NCBI RefSeq assembly: GCF_033096005.1
Contig: NZ_AP026803.1
Span: 1,571,876-1,635,875 of the forward strand
Origin: Lactobacillus xylocopicola
GTDB lineage: Bacteria > Bacillota > Bacilli > Lactobacillales > Lactobacillaceae
Reading direction: 5' to 3'
Length of the DNA stretch: 64,000 bases
The notes beneath the pieces are model-generated. The model had not been told where the DNA came from and did no database searches. It saw nothing but the letters and a program-made list of their open reading frames with translations. Made by a program: the position numbers and the translations under genes. Position 1 is the first letter of the stretch. Each line of letters begins with the position of its first letter. Positions 24,471 to 34,978 of this stretch are shown here, one piece after another.

Positions 24471-25984
24471 TACTCGTTAACCTCCTTAATTACTGCTTTG
24501 ATATCAACCTTACCGTTTTGCGAAACTGGTAACTTCTCCCGGTAAATAAAGCGCTGGGGAATCATATATGGCATCAAATCTTTGGCTAAATCGGCCCGAA
24601 TTGCCTTAGTTATTTCGGCTTCTGAATACCGGTCGGCGACACCATCCTTGAGCTCGATTTCAGCCACAATTTGCTTGACCGTATGATCCTTATTGTACTT
24701 AGGTGCAGCAACACCATGGTCAACGAACTGGTTCCGACTGATATAATGGTTAATTTCTTCAAGCTCAATTCGATAACCATTAAATTTAATCTGAAAGTCA
24801 ATCCGTCCCCGGTAAAAGAGCAACCCATCTTTAAAGAAGCCCTCATCACCAGAGCGGTGACTCAAATATTGATCTCCCGGTTTTTTGAAGAAAGCTTGCG
24901 CCGTTTTAGTTGGATTATTGATGTAACCCTTGGAAGTTGCCGGGCCTGTAATAATAATTTCGCCCATATCGGGACGATTACCCTTACTTTTATCAATCGT
25001 AATACGCATATCTTCTTTGACTTTACCAATTGGCAGGCGATCATATTGCTGCAAAATTTTATCGGTAATTTCAACCTGCGTCACTGCCACCGTTGTTTCA
25101 GTAGGCCCATATGTGTTGAAAATTCGAGCATGCGGGAAGCGCTCTTTCAGCATAACTACTTCTGTATGTGGCAGTTCCTCGCCACAGAATAAGAATTGGC
25201 TTAAGTTTGGATGGTGGGCCTCGTCAAAAGTCTTATCCAAAAAACACATCCGGGCAAATGAAGGCGTTGATACCCAAATATTGAACTGCAGCTTAGGTAG
25301 GGTTTGAAAGAGCTGGGCAAAATTTTGCGTCAACTCATGGGGCAAAACAACTAACTTACCTGCACCTAGCAACACTGGATAGATACTCATCACTGAAACA
25401 TCAAATGAATATGGCACCTGCACCAGAAAATCGGGATGCTCAGGCAAGCCAAAATCAGTCATTTCCCAGTTAAGGTAGCTGAGTAGGTTGTTATGGCTAA
25501 TTTGCACGCCCTTAGGTTTGCCACTAGTTCCTGACGTAAAGATAATGTAGAAATTATCATCCCCGGTCACAAAGTTAGCGGGATCAATCGCATAGTTACC
25601 AACTTTAACCTCTTCCGGTTTGACAACCTTCAGACCAGATAAGTTAATGTCTGGCAATTCATCAATAGCCAAAATTGCTTCAGCCTCAGCCACTTCCTGG
25701 ATCATCACTATGCGCTCAGCATTAGAGTAACTGACAATTGGAATATAAGCGTGGCCGGTTTTGACACAACCCAGAAAGCTGGCCAGCATTTCAAAGTCTT
25801 GTCCTCCCCAAACCATCACGGGACTTCCTGGCCTTATATCTAGGCTAGCAATTTTATGTGCCCAGGCATCAGATCGCTGCTTCAAATCAGCGTATGTATT
25901 GGTTTGACCCAGATAATCGAAGACTACCCGTTCAGGGTCTGCGCTTGCAACCTGATCAATTTCTTTAATTACATCTTTAATCAT
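24470..25984 (-). CDS. dltA: D-alanine--carrier ligase DltA
   Basis: 504 residues, an adenylate-forming enzyme. IIFTSGTSGKPKGV (P-loop, near 150), NTYGPTETTVAV, the aspartate in LLFYRGRIDFQIKFNGYRIELEEI and the C-terminal catalytic lysine in PVSQNGKVDIKAV are all present. It activates D-alanine with ATP and loads DltC. Second gene of the dltXABCD operon. Confidence 0.96.
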   Translation of the reverse strand: MIKDVIKEIDQVASADPERVVFDYLGQTNTYADLKQRSDAWAHKIASLDIRPGSPVMVWGGQDFEMLASFLGCVKTGHAYIPIVSYSNAERIVMIQEVAEAEAILAIDELPDINLSGLKVVKPEEVKVGNYAIDPANFVTGDDNFYIIFTSGTSGKPKGVQISHNNLLSYLNWEMTDFGLPEHPDFLVQVPYSFDVSVMSIYPVLLGAGKLVVLPHELTQNFAQLFQTLPKLQFNIWVSTPSFARMCFLDKTFDEAHHPNLSQFLFCGEELPHTEVVMLKERFPHARIFNTYGPTETTVAVTQVEITDKILQQYDRLPIGKVKEDMRITIDKSKGNRPDMGEIIITGPATSKGYINNPTKTAQAFFKKPGDQYLSHRSGDEGFFKDGLLFYRGRIDFQIKFNGYRIELEEINHYISRNQFVDHGVAAPKYNKDHTVKQIVAEIELKDGVADRYSEAEITKAIRADLAKDLMPYMIPQRFIYREKLPVSQNGKVDIKAVIKEVNE

Positions 25985-25998
25985 ACCATCCTACCACC

Positions 25999-26151
25999 TT
26001 AAAACTCATTATAAATAAAGTGAACTGAAGTAAGACCACTATACTGATATAGATATATCAATACCATTAAAATCGCACAATAAACGAATGTGGTCAGAAT
26101 AAACTTTCCGATACGCTTACTAGGCGAATCGCTTTTTTCCTTTTTAGCCAT
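25999..26151 (-). CDS. dltX: DltX, small membrane peptide of the dlt operon
   Basis: 50 residues, missed by usual length cut-offs. It begins MAKKEKSDSPSKRIGKFILT, has one membrane segment (FVYCAILMVLIYLYQYS) and ends TSVHFIYNEF. The C-terminal FIYNEF-type ending is the conserved mark of DltX, which docks on the DltB channel. It sits 14 bases before dltA and is the first gene of the operon. Confidence 0.92.
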   Translation of the reverse strand: MAKKEKSDSPSKRIGKFILTTFVYCAILMVLIYLYQYSGLTSVHFIYNEF

Positions 26152-26184
26152 CGTTTCTCATCTCTTTCAGTAATGTACCACTAG

Positions 26185-26213
26185 ATTATAACACTGATAT
26201 CCTGGCTTGGTCA
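26185..26213 (-). promoter_or_regulatory. Likely dlt operon promoter
   Basis: A perfect TATAAT (26190-26185) lies about 35 bases upstream of dltX on the minus strand. The matching -35 (TGACCA, 17-base spacer) is poor. Confidence 0.4.
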
Positions 26214-26257
26214 GAACTTTTAGTTAATTTTTACCAAATTTTGCTTTTTCATTGAAA

Positions 26258-26665
26258 CTATTTTACATCTATCTTGCGACAAATGGTATATGCAAAATAA
26301 AGTGGTATGAAAACAATTATAGCAATAAATATAATTGCAGCTACTGCCAAAATAAAAATATTTCTAGTTTTTAGCCAATACGGACTCTTGGCTGTTGTCA
26401 AAATAAAACTACCAAACAAAATTGCCAGAACCATGCAGCCTAAAAAAAGACCATCATAGCCATTATTTCCACCTGTCCGCGCCAAATATAGCCAAAAGGC
26501 AGCTGGTATCACGCAAAGCCAGCCAGCCCAGCGCAAACAGCGAATAATTTTTTGGTGATATTTTTCCTTATCGATTTTGCTCTCCTCAATCCCAAATAAA
26601 AAAGTACTAGAGTTATTAAATCTCTCTAATTGTAACAAAGTGCGCTTTAGCAGACAATTTTTCAC
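26258..26665 (-). CDS. Small hypothetical membrane protein
   Basis: Up to 135 residues with three or four hydrophobic segments (GWLCVIPAAFWLYLA, LFLGCMVLAILFGSFIL, IFILAVAAIIFIAIIVFIPL). The GTG start at 26665 has no ribosome site. A good GAGGAG lies inside the frame, followed by ATC where a start would be expected, so the true start is unclear and the gene may have lost it. I do not recognise the family. Confidence 0.5.
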   Translation of the reverse strand: MKNCLLKRTLLQLERFNNSSTFLFGIEESKIDKEKYHQKIIRCLRWAGWLCVIPAAFWLYLARTGGNNGYDGLFLGCMVLAILFGSFILTTAKSPYWLKTRNIFILAVAAIIFIAIIVFIPLYFAYTICRKIDVK

Positions 26666-27001
26666 TTTTTAGCGGTTCGCACTGCAATTGGCGCTACTGG
26701 CTAGTCGCTTACTTATAAGGAGACTAGCCTGCTTGTGGTAGTCTGGTCTTTACTAGTTCTAAAGGAATTCTTTACCTATTCATAAGAGAATATACACCTT
26801 TACTTCAGATTTAAGGTTTATTATTTTGGATGTAATGAGCGATCATAAGCTTATTACATACTCCCACTTTTTATTTCATTCATTCTTACTCCTTCAAGTA
26901 GAAGAAAATAAATCGGTTCGCATTTCTATGTGGGCCGTTTTTCTTTGTTACAATTAGTTTGCTTTAATGTTGTTTTATCTCATGAAAGGTTCTGTAATAA
27001 C
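26666..27001. other. Intergenic region, 336 bases
   Basis: No gene recognised. An 8-bp inverted repeat, GGCTAGTC (26699-26706) and GACTAGCC (26722-26729), has no T run. Confidence 0.4.
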
Positions 27002-27469
27002 ATGTTTTCATCTGCAATTAGCCGCTTAATTGAAGAAAAGTCCGGTTCTTTTATCATTCCGGCATCACGTATTGCTTTTGTTGAGGACGATAATCCCCTC
27101 TACCACGCTTTTTTAATCTTAACTCGGGTTAAATACTCTAAGATTCCCGTTCTCGACCGCGACAATCGGGTGGTGGGCCTGCTCAGTTTAGCCATGATTA
27201 CGGCTAAAATGCTCGAAACGGATGACATTTCCCTTGATCCGTTGACTGACTTAAAGGTAAAAGACGTGATGCAAACTGAGTTTGATAAAATAAACTTTGT
27301 GGAAACAACTTTAGAAACTCAACTGCATTTGCTTGTTGATAACGCCTTTCTGCCTGTTGTTGACGATGTGGGTGTTTTCCAAGGATTATTGACCCGGCGT
27401 GAATGGATCAAAGCTTTTAACTTTGTAGCCCATAATTTTGACCAAAAATATAAAATAACAAAAATCTAA
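27002..27469 (+). CDS. cbpB: CBS-domain protein, CbpB-type c-di-AMP binding candidate
   Basis: 155 residues from ATG 27002. It has two CBS motifs: IPASRIAFVEDDNPLYHAF to VVGLLSLAMI (about 18-75) and DKINFVETTLETQLHLLVD to FQGLLTRREWIKAF (about 95-145). This size and layout matches CbpB/YkuL, which in Listeria and Bacillus binds c-di-AMP and regulates the stringent-response enzyme Rel when free. The ligand is inferred from the family. It is a single gene. Confidence 0.75.
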   Translation: MFSSAISRLIEEKSGSFIIPASRIAFVEDDNPLYHAFLILTRVKYSKIPVLDRDNRVVGLLSLAMITAKMLETDDISLDPLTDLKVKDVMQTEFDKINFVETTLETQLHLLVDNAFLPVVDDVGVFQGLLTRREWIKAFNFVAHNFDQKYKITKI

Positions 27470-27674
27470 AATAATTAAAAAATTCTCGCTCTAACTAAAT
27501 TTTTGCTGCTCTTTTTTGTGTATTTTTAATCAAGGTGGACTATAATGATCACCAATAAGGTAACTTTATATCAGTTTTTTGTATATAGAAAGTGAATAAA
27601 CATATGGTTCACCATAATAAATAATATTGAAAAACACACTATTGCTATCACAGCAGAAAAGAAAGACATTAAAA

Positions 27675-28238
27675 ATGACAAGTCCAATAATTTCTGAACA
27701 ATTCACCACACTAGTTAATACCATTATTAAAAACGGAACATACCCAAGTAATCGCGAATTATCGTTGAAAGAAAAGGCAGAGCTCGTCGCCCAGCTTAAG
27801 CAGCTCGACCTGTCTTCTGATGATTTAACCTCAGCCTTACTTATTACCTCAGCCCTTTATCAGGATAAAGCGGCCAAAGAAACAAAAGTTATGAATGCTA
27901 ATTTTTCCTGGGTATTTGAAATCGTGCAACATGAACTGGTTTCAGCCACCCGGCTGCATACGTTGCTGCTGGACTTAGCCCGCGAAGAGCATTTTTCGCC
28001 TCAAGGCATTAACCGCATTAATCGCTACTTTACTGAAACAAGCGATTTTGGCAATAACGACAACTTCGTTACTATGTCAGCTACCGATGTAATCGATTCA
28101 CTGCGGCGGGCCGGAACCTTCCGCATAAACCCCGTCAACTATGAAGAACACCAGCCTAGCCGAACCCCTTCAGCCAGACGGACAGGAGCAGACCGAAAAA
28201 GATACTCCGATAAAGTAATAAAATTAAAAGACTATTGA
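27675..28238 (+). CDS. Hypothetical protein
   Basis: 187 residues from ATG 27675. It is soluble and mostly helical. The last 30 residues are basic and disordered (HQPSRTPSARRTGADRKRYS). ITSALYQDKAAKETKVMN and RLHTLLLDLAREEHFSPQG are the most protein-like stretches; no family is recognised. A TATAAT at 27541 and a terminator just after the stop show a complete unit. Confidence 0.7.
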   Translation: MTSPIISEQFTTLVNTIIKNGTYPSNRELSLKEKAELVAQLKQLDLSSDDLTSALLITSALYQDKAAKETKVMNANFSWVFEIVQHELVSATRLHTLLLDLAREEHFSPQGINRINRYFTETSDFGNNDNFVTMSATDVIDSLRRAGTFRINPVNYEEHQPSRTPSARRTGADRKRYSDKVIKLKDY

Positions 28239-28240
28239 TG

Positions 28241-28268
28241 AAGAAGGCCTAGCCTTCTTTTATTTTTA
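28241..28268 (+). terminator. Terminator
   Basis: AAGAAGGC and GCCTTCTT pair over a 3-base loop, followed by TTATTTTT. Confidence 0.85.
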
Positions 28269-28379
28269 TAATCATGTTTTTTTGAAGCTAAATTAGACTT
28301 ATTCTAATTAAAACAAGAAAATTAGTGCTAAAATAAAAATCACGTACATTAATTTTATTCTTAGGAGGCAAACAAACTT

Positions 28380-30245
28380 ATGAAGTTAAGACAGCAATGG
28401 AAGTTTATCCTGGTACTCATAGTGGGAGCAATTGGGCTGGTTTGTCAGTTTGGCCTACATGCGCAGAGCATTTTCCAAATTGGTAACTTGCAATTTCCAA
28501 TTCAGGCAATTTTAATTGATCTAATCGGTATCATGATGGCAATTACATTATTAGGAGAGATCATTGCCGACTTCCAGTCTGGACGCTATGGCGTTGATAT
28601 TTTAGCCGTGATTGCGGTTGTTTCAACGATTTTAATTGGTGATATTTGGGCTGAGTGGATGATTTTGGTCATGATGACCGGCGGTGAGACCTTGGAAGAT
28701 TATGCAACTGGCCAGGCAGATAAGGAGTTGCGGTCGCTGCTAAACAATTCACCAACAATTGCTAACAAAATCATGGGCAAAGAGCTCATCTCGGTGGATG
28801 TTGATCAGTTGAAAATTAATGACCATGTCTTAATCAAGCCGGGCGAACAAGTTCCAGTAGACGGTCAGGTGGTCAGCGGTGCGTCAAGTTTTGACCAATC
28901 GTCATTAACTGGTGAATCTCTACCTGTAAGCAAGCATCCCGGCGATGAACTAATGTCTGGGTCAATCAACGGCAATGTTGCCGTGGAGATGGTGGTAACG
29001 AAAAAGGCCAGCGATTCAGAATACCAAACCATTGTTTCCCTGGTACAGTCATCCCAAGCCCAACCAGCCAAGTTTGTTAAGATGGCAGATCGGTATGCCG
29101 TGCCCTTTACCGTTATTTCCTTGGTAATCGGACTAGCTGCCTGGATTCACTCCGGTAATCTGGTCAACTTTGCCGAGGTGATGGTTGTCGCTTCCCCATG
29201 TCCTTTACTAATTTCGGCCCCAGTTGCCCTCGTTTCAGGCATGAGTTCAATGTCCAAGCACCATATAATCGTCAAATCTGGTCCCACCCTAGAAAAGCTT
29301 GCGACGGCCCAAACTTTCGCTTTTGACAAGACTGGTACTTTAACTGAAAATCAACTAGTCATTGATGAAATATTCCCGACTAGCAAGGACTTTAGCAAAG
29401 AAACTCTGCAAAGTTACGCAACCAGCATTGAGCAGCAATCAAGCCATATCATTGCCAACTCCCTAGTCAGCGTAACCGCCAAACATCTTCTTAAAGCTGC
29501 TACAGATATTAAAGAAACGACTGGTCAAGGCATTAGCGGTAAAGTTGACGGTCATCTAGTTAAGGTTGGCAAACTAAGCTTTGTAGCGCCCAGTCAACCA
29601 ACTAAAGTAGTCAATTCAACTGCCATCTACATTTCAATCGACCAAACATTCGCTGGGTACATTACCTTTAAAGATCAGGTCCGCCCAGAAAGCGCCCAAA
29701 CCATCGCCCGACTAAGGCGGCAAACCGGTGCCCACATGATGATGCTAACTGGCGATCACCAAGACGTCGCAAGCCAAATCGGTCAAGACGTCGGTATCAA
29801 GGATATCCGTGACAGCTTATTACCAGCTGAAAAAATTGCCGCAATTAAACAGATCCCGCAAGAAAAACGTCCGGTAGTCATGACTGGCGATGGTATCAAC
29901 GATGCACCAAGCCTGACTGCCGCTGATGTCGGTATCGCAATGGGCGCAAAGGGAGCATCTGCTGCTAGTGAAAGCGCAGATGCAATCATCATGGTTAATG
30001 ACCTGTCTAAGATTAATGATGCCGTAGCAATTTCCAAGCACACTATGAAGGTAGCTAATGTCGATGTTTTAACCGCTATTACCATCGTTATCATTATTGA
30101 ACTAATAGCTTTCACTGGTGTGATTCCAGCCTTCTTCGGTGCCATTCTGCAAGAAGTAGTCGACATGATTTCGATTAGTTTAGCGCTCCTAGCCAAAACA
30201 ACACCTAATAACCCGCAACAAACGGGCATTAGTTCTGAAAGATAA
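28380..30245 (+). CDS. P1B-type heavy-metal ATPase (SPC type)
   Basis: 621 residues. The phosphorylated Asp is in FAFDKTGTLTENQ, the actuator motif is TGES, and the hinge is MTGDGINDAPSL. The transmembrane metal motif is SPCPLLISAP rather than CPC, and there is no N-terminal metal-binding domain, which together point to the P1B-4-like group that exports Co, Zn, Cd or Fe. The usual HP dipeptide of the nucleotide domain is HI here (SSHIIANS). An AGGAGG site precedes the start. No metal sensor gene is adjacent. Confidence 0.88.
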   Translation: MKLRQQWKFILVLIVGAIGLVCQFGLHAQSIFQIGNLQFPIQAILIDLIGIMMAITLLGEIIADFQSGRYGVDILAVIAVVSTILIGDIWAEWMILVMMTGGETLEDYATGQADKELRSLLNNSPTIANKIMGKELISVDVDQLKINDHVLIKPGEQVPVDGQVVSGASSFDQSSLTGESLPVSKHPGDELMSGSINGNVAVEMVVTKKASDSEYQTIVSLVQSSQAQPAKFVKMADRYAVPFTVISLVIGLAAWIHSGNLVNFAEVMVVASPCPLLISAPVALVSGMSSMSKHHIIVKSGPTLEKLATAQTFAFDKTGTLTENQLVIDEIFPTSKDFSKETLQSYATSIEQQSSHIIANSLVSVTAKHLLKAATDIKETTGQGISGKVDGHLVKVGKLSFVAPSQPTKVVNSTAIYISIDQTFAGYITFKDQVRPESAQTIARLRRQTGAHMMMLTGDHQDVASQIGQDVGIKDIRDSLLPAEKIAAIKQIPQEKRPVVMTGDGINDAPSLTAADVGIAMGAKGASAASESADAIIMVNDLSKINDAVAISKHTMKVANVDVLTAITIVIIIELIAFTGVIPAFFGAILQEVVDMISISLALLAKTTPNNPQQTGISSER

Positions 30246-30257
30246 GTTAGTCAAAAT

Positions 30258-30298
30258 AAAACAGACCACTTCATTAGTGAAGTGGTCTGTTTTACTTT
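30258..30298. terminator. Bidirectional terminator
   Basis: AAACAGACCACTTC and GAAGTGGTCTGTTT form a 14-bp stem with A and T runs on both sides. Confidence 0.88.
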
Positions 30299-30299
30299 A

Positions 30300-30517
30300 T
30301 TCTTTCATTGTGTGAGTAAGCTGAATTGCTTTTAATCTTACCAGCCCGCTAGGCAGACGTTTATAGATAATACCGTAGTATTCAGACCCAAGCTTGCCTT
30401 GGCAATCAAGTTCGTCCCTGCCGCCTTGATTGTCAGTGGTGATTGTTTACCTTTTCCACCGGTCAGCATTTCTTTTTGTCCTCTAGCGTAACGCCTAATG
30501 TTACCAACTCAACATTT
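30300..30517 (-). pseudogene. Possible frameshifted gene remnant
   Basis: Two overlapping frames look coding in turn: KEMLTGGKGKQSPLTIKAAG and, shifted, GKLGSEYYGIIYKRLPSGL, ending at a TAA near 30300. The pattern suggests the tail of a lost gene with frameshifts. The family is not recognised. Confidence 0.3.
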
Positions 30518-31195
30518 TTATAAAAATCCGAGTGAATTGTACAACATGTGGGCAATCATTGAATAGCGTAAATCCTTGGTTGTCGTATAGGTCCAGGCTA
30601 ATATACAACCCAAAGCCCAATATAAAAAAAGATATTTCGTTAAAGTCGGATCATGAATATACCCAAAAACAAAACCGCTAAATAAAATACCCAGCCACTT
30701 ACTGCTTGTCGTCTCCTGCGGGAAAAAGGTGTTAAAGAAAAAACCCCGGAAGATAGTCTCTTCAAAGATTGGTGCAATCAAGACAATCATCGGAAAGTAA
30801 AAATTACCTGCAGACCGCAGAATTCCATTTAGGATGGTTTGATTGTTTGAGGTGCTATCTCCATTAATGCCCAGCAGCTTCGGAAGTAAGATACTTGTCA
30901 GCGTCAGCAGGAGAAAACCTGCAATGGCAACCAAAATCCGTCGAATCCCCCAGTGCGGTTTGCGGTTAAAGTCCCACTTATTTTGCTTTTGTAACTGTTT
31001 GCGATAGATAAAAGCAAGCAGCAACAAAACACCAATCGTAACCGCCACGGTCAAGACAACGTAGCTGCTTGAGCTAAGGTGAAATGCTTTTTTAACCCGA
31101 CTAGGATAAAAGTAAAACTGCTGGGTCAAGCTATATAATATTATTGCCACAATCATGACAACAATATTTCCCAGGAAATAAAAAACCTTGCGCAT
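30518..31195 (-). CDS. CPBP-family intramembrane protease (Abi/CAAX)
   Basis: 225 residues from ATG 31195, with GGGAG upstream. About six membrane segments. The metal-binding motifs are EETIFRGFFF near 160 and FGYIHDPTLTKYLFLYWALG after it; the EE-R and H residues of the CPBP family are present. In lactic acid bacteria such proteins are often linked to bacteriocin immunity or processing, but no peptide gene is adjacent here, so the role is open. Confidence 0.88.
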   Translation of the reverse strand: MRKVFYFLGNIVVMIVAIILYSLTQQFYFYPSRVKKAFHLSSSSYVVLTVAVTIGVLLLLAFIYRKQLQKQNKWDFNRKPHWGIRRILVAIAGFLLLTLTSILLPKLLGINGDSTSNNQTILNGILRSAGNFYFPMIVLIAPIFEETIFRGFFFNTFFPQETTSSKWLGILFSGFVFGYIHDPTLTKYLFLYWALGCILAWTYTTTKDLRYSMIAHMLYNSLGFL

Positions 31196-31407
31196 TATTG
31201 ATAACTCCCTTTCAGTTCCGATTGAAAATAAAAATATATCATTGATTATGTACGCTGTCATAGTATAATGCAAGTTATCTTAAAAATGATTCGTCTCCTT
31301 ATTAGGCTAAGCCCTGTGTAGTTTGCCGTCATGCTAAGCCAGGGTCACGATTGCCTAGCTAGATTAACGAATCAGTTATATTTACTAATTACAACGATCC
31401 TTATTGA

Positions 31408-32562
31408 ATGCCACACGTAGAAATCATGATGCACTTGCTTGAGCTCCTTAATCAAAACCAATCATTTATTGAACTTTCACTTGTTTTGTTTGCTTTTGTT
31501 ATTATTTTTTTAATTTCTTGGTTGATTGAACCTCGTAGGTTGCTTAATGGTATTCTTTTTACTGCTTTCCTAATAATGTTAGGTTTTTGGCTAACCGTTA
31601 TTGTCATGGCGACCAAGATTCATGCTTTAAGAATGATTTATGTTGTCTTCCTAATGACTTTTATTGTAACCGTCACTTTGGTTGCGGCTTTTTCTTGGCT
31701 ATTTTTCTTATGGAACGCATATTTTGTCTGGAAACATGAAGGTCATACCCTAACCAACTCCCTCACCTTTTTTACCGGTCTGGTGCTTTTGCTGTTTTGG
31801 GTAATTGCCTTACTCAGTCCACTTAGCAGTTTGCCGAATTGGACCAAAACACTATTATATTGTCCAATTGCCATCATCCTCTACCTGCTCTTAGTTGCGT
31901 ATAACTTTTTAGTCAACCTGGCTCTTTACCAACTTGTTCCACGCCACTATCACCAAGATTATTTGATTGTGCTTGGAGCTGGGCTGAGCAATGGAGATAC
32001 TGTAACGCCCCTATTAGCAGGACGGATCAACCGTGCAATCGAATTTGCCCAAAAACAAGTTGCCAAGGGCCAATCAATGCCCAAACTGATTATGTCTGGC
32101 GGTCAAGGAAATGATGAAAAAATTGCCGAAGCGCAAGCGATGGCTGAGTATGCACTGGCGCATGGTATTGACCCAGATGACCTTCTGCTTGAAACGGAAT
32201 CGAAAAACACCAGCCAAAATATGCAGTTCTCTGCTCAAGTAGCCGCCAAGGACTTCGGCAACAATAGCTACCGCGCAAAATTCTTCAGCAACAACTATCA
32301 CATTTTGCGTGCAGCGCTAGTTGCCAAGAGTATAGGCCTCAAGGCTAATGGGGTTGGCTGCTATACCAGATTCTACTATCTGCCTAACGCAATTGTTCGC
32401 GAATTCGCTGGTGTTTTATTATTTCAGAAGAAACGGCACCTTGTTGTTATTTTAGGAATTACGGTTTTATTTATGATTTATGCTCTTTTGCAATTATCTA
32501 GTGTTTATACTTTTATAAATAAATTAGTCTATTTTATATGTTTGTTTTTTAAAAAATGGTAG
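31408..32562 (+). CDS. YdcF/DUF218 membrane protein (SanA-like)
   Basis: 384 residues. Five or six N-terminal membrane segments to about residue 180 are followed by a DUF218 domain: YLIVLGAGLSNGDTVTPLL, then MSGGQGNDEKIAEAQAMAEYA, LLETESKNTSQNMQF and SNNYHILRAAL. The last membrane segment is near 350. The family is tied to envelope functions but has no proven reaction. The start is uncertain because no ribosome site precedes ATG 31408; ATG 31426/31429 are alternatives. Confidence 0.85.
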   Translation: MPHVEIMMHLLELLNQNQSFIELSLVLFAFVIIFLISWLIEPRRLLNGILFTAFLIMLGFWLTVIVMATKIHALRMIYVVFLMTFIVTVTLVAAFSWLFFLWNAYFVWKHEGHTLTNSLTFFTGLVLLLFWVIALLSPLSSLPNWTKTLLYCPIAIILYLLLVAYNFLVNLALYQLVPRHYHQDYLIVLGAGLSNGDTVTPLLAGRINRAIEFAQKQVAKGQSMPKLIMSGGQGNDEKIAEAQAMAEYALAHGIDPDDLLLETESKNTSQNMQFSAQVAAKDFGNNSYRAKFFSNNYHILRAALVAKSIGLKANGVGCYTRFYYLPNAIVREFAGVLLFQKKRHLVVILGITVLFMIYALLQLSSVYTFINKLVYFICLFFKKW

Positions 32563-32606
32563 AATATCTATCGGTAATTACTTATATTAAGGAAAAGGGA
32601 TAAGAT

Positions 32607-34961
32607 ATGTTGCAATTAAAGCATTTACGTAAGTCGTACCATGTGGGGGATACCGTAACACATGCGCTCGACGACGTAACCATTTCATTTCGCAATCAGG
32701 AGTTCGTTGCAATTTTAGGACCTAGTGGTTCTGGAAAAACCACACTGTTAAACGTCATTGGTGGTCTTGACCGTTATGATACTGAAGACTTTAATTATTA
32801 TTATAATGGCGATCTAATTATTAACGGCCAGTCCACCGAAGACTTTAAAGAGACAGACTGGGACGCATACCGCAACAATTCGATTGGCTTTGTATTTCAA
32901 AACTATAATTTAATCTCGCACTTGACTATCATTGCTAACGTTGAACTCGGAATGAATCTATCTGGTTTACCCGCAAGTGAACGACGCGAACGTGCAATTG
33001 CTGCCCTTACCCAAGTTGGCTTAAAAGACCAGATTACTAAGCGCCCCAATCAACTTTCTGGTGGACAAATGCAACGAGTGGCTATTGCCCGCGCTTTAGC
33101 TAATGATCCCGACATTTTACTGTGCGATGAGCCCACCGGGGCACTTGATACTGAAACTTCAGAACAAATCATGAAATTGATTAAAAAGCTTTCAAATGAT
33201 CGCTTAGTTATTATGGTTACACACAACCCGGAGTTGGCCGAAGAATATGCCACCCGCATCGTTAACTTCCAAGATGGTAAAATTCTTAGTGACTCAAATC
33301 CATTTACTCCTGTAGACGAACCGAGTACCTTTGAATTAAAGCGGACCAAGATGTCATATTGGAACGCAATTAAATTGAGCTTTACCAATATTATGACTAA
33401 AAAAGGGCGAACGGCCCTAACCGCTTTTGCATCAAGCATTGGGATTATTTCGATTGCCATTGTCTTGGCCTTATCCAACGGTTTTCAAAAGCAGATTGAC
33501 ACAACGATGAGTAAGGCTTTGGCTAAGTATCCGGTCACTATCACCCAAACTACCACTGATACCAGTAATGATGCGGATGAAGAAAAATATGTCAAAAGCC
33601 GGGGCTATGTCACGGCAGCTCCAAATTACTTACAACAAACGACACACAAAAACAAAATTTCCCAAAACTACCTTGATTATGTAAAAAAAATCGACCCCAA
33701 TTATGCCAACAACATTTCTTATCAGTTAGGGGTAAATCTCAATCTCTTAGGAAATGTCAACGGTAAAATCAAACGCATCCAGTTCTCTTCGATTTTACCT
33801 GGTGAAACCGAATCACAATCATCTTCTTCAGTTGAAATGCCTAATATTTCTTTCGCAGGTTCGACCATTTTTCCAACTTCACTAAATAAGAACAAGAGCA
33901 ATTTTCTGCAAGAAAACTACCGACTCTTATCGGGTTCTTGGCCGAGCAAGCCAACTGACCTGGTATTAGTAGTCAATAATCAGAATTCAGTTGATGTTAA
34001 TGTACTTAAAAACCTGGGCATCAAGATTAACCCCGGTGAAAAGCTCAAATTCAAACAGATGGTTGGCACTAAGTACAAAGTAATTGCTAACGATAACTAC
34101 TATCAAAAATTACCCAGAAATATGTTTGTCCCTAAAAAAGTCAGCAAGGCCATGTATGATAGCAGCAAGGTTGAACTGAAAATTTCTGGTATCATCAGAT
34201 TGAAAAACACAGACTCCATGGCCCTATTATCAGAAGGAATTGTTTACAACGATCAATTGGCTCAAGAAATTGTCAAGCAGAATAAAAATTCTGTTATTGT
34301 CAAAACTCAAAAGAAGACAAAACAGAATGTTATGACTGGACAGAACATGAATGCAACTGCCAAGAAACAAATGATGCAATCGATTGGTAGTTCCAATCTT
34401 CCCACCGGCATTATGATTTATCCCAATAATTTCGAATCTAAGGACAAGGTTTTGGCCTACTTAAGAAAGTGGAACAAAGGCAAAAATAAAAGTGATCGCA
34501 TTCTTTATACAGATATGTCTGATTCACTTACATCCTTAATCGGTAAGCTACTAGGTGGAGTTACCGCAGTGTTAATTGCTTTTGCTGCCGTCTCGTTAAT
34601 CACTTCCATGATTATGATTGGTATTTTAACTTATACTTCTGTTATCGAACGAACAAAAGAAATTGGCATCCTAAAGGCGATGGGTGCACGTAAAAAGGAT
34701 ATTATCCGGGTCTTTGATGCTGAAACCTTTATCATAGGTATATTCTCAGGTGTTTTGGGTGTGACCTTAGCTTGTTTGCTGATTTTCCCAATTAATAGTC
34801 TATTATATTCCATTACTGATCTATCTAACATTGGTCAGTTAAACCCAATTCACGCACTAATCCTAATCTTGATTTCCACTATTCTAACCATGGTTGGTGG
34901 TCACATTCCTGCAAGAATGGCCGCTAAAAAAGATGCCGCGACCGCTCTACGAAGTGAATAA
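32607..34961 (+). CDS. MacB-like ABC transporter, ATPase fused to permease
   Basis: 784 residues. Residues 1-235 are an ABC ATPase ([39 protein letters not shown]). Then come a membrane segment near 275-290, a large extracellular domain, and three C-terminal membrane segments with the FtsX-type core ([21 protein letters not shown]). This is the MacB/YknYZ mechanotransmission type, which expels peptides or drugs or transmits stress. No accessory or target gene is adjacent. Its start has AAAAGGG upstream. Confidence 0.9.
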   Translation: MLQLKHLRKSYHVGDTVTHALDDVTISFRNQEFVAILGPSGSGKTTLLNVIGGLDRYDTEDFNYYYNGDLIINGQSTEDFKETDWDAYRNNSIGFVFQNYNLISHLTIIANVELGMNLSGLPASERRERAIAALTQVGLKDQITKRPNQLSGGQMQRVAIARALANDPDILLCDEPTGALDTETSEQIMKLIKKLSNDRLVIMVTHNPELAEEYATRIVNFQDGKILSDSNPFTPVDEPSTFELKRTKMSYWNAIKLSFTNIMTKKGRTALTAFASSIGIISIAIVLALSNGFQKQIDTTMSKALAKYPVTITQTTTDTSNDADEEKYVKSRGYVTAAPNYLQQTTHKNKISQNYLDYVKKIDPNYANNISYQLGVNLNLLGNVNGKIKRIQFSSILPGETESQSSSSVEMPNISFAGSTIFPTSLNKNKSNFLQENYRLLSGSWPSKPTDLVLVVNNQNSVDVNVLKNLGIKINPGEKLKFKQMVGTKYKVIANDNYYQKLPRNMFVPKKVSKAMYDSSKVELKISGIIRLKNTDSMALLSEGIVYNDQLAQEIVKQNKNSVIVKTQKKTKQNVMTGQNMNATAKKQMMQSIGSSNLPTGIMIYPNNFESKDKVLAYLRKWNKGKNKSDRILYTDMSDSLTSLIGKLLGGVTAVLIAFAAVSLITSMIMIGILTYTSVIERTKEIGILKAMGARKKDIIRVFDAETFIIGIFSGVLGVTLACLLIFPINSLLYSITDLSNIGQLNPIHALILILISTILTMVGGHIPARMAAKKDAATALRSE

Positions 34962-34978
34962 AATATTATCATTAATTA

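Noticed and set aside
24671-25192. Long plus-strand ORF (173 codons) opposite dltA
   Set aside because: It is antisense to a fully conserved gene, lacks a ribosome site, and its product resembles nothing; a shadow of dltA codon use.
26699-26729. 8-bp inverted repeat between the membrane protein and cbpB
   Set aside because: No T run, short arms, and no nearby gene end on the right strand; not called as a terminator.
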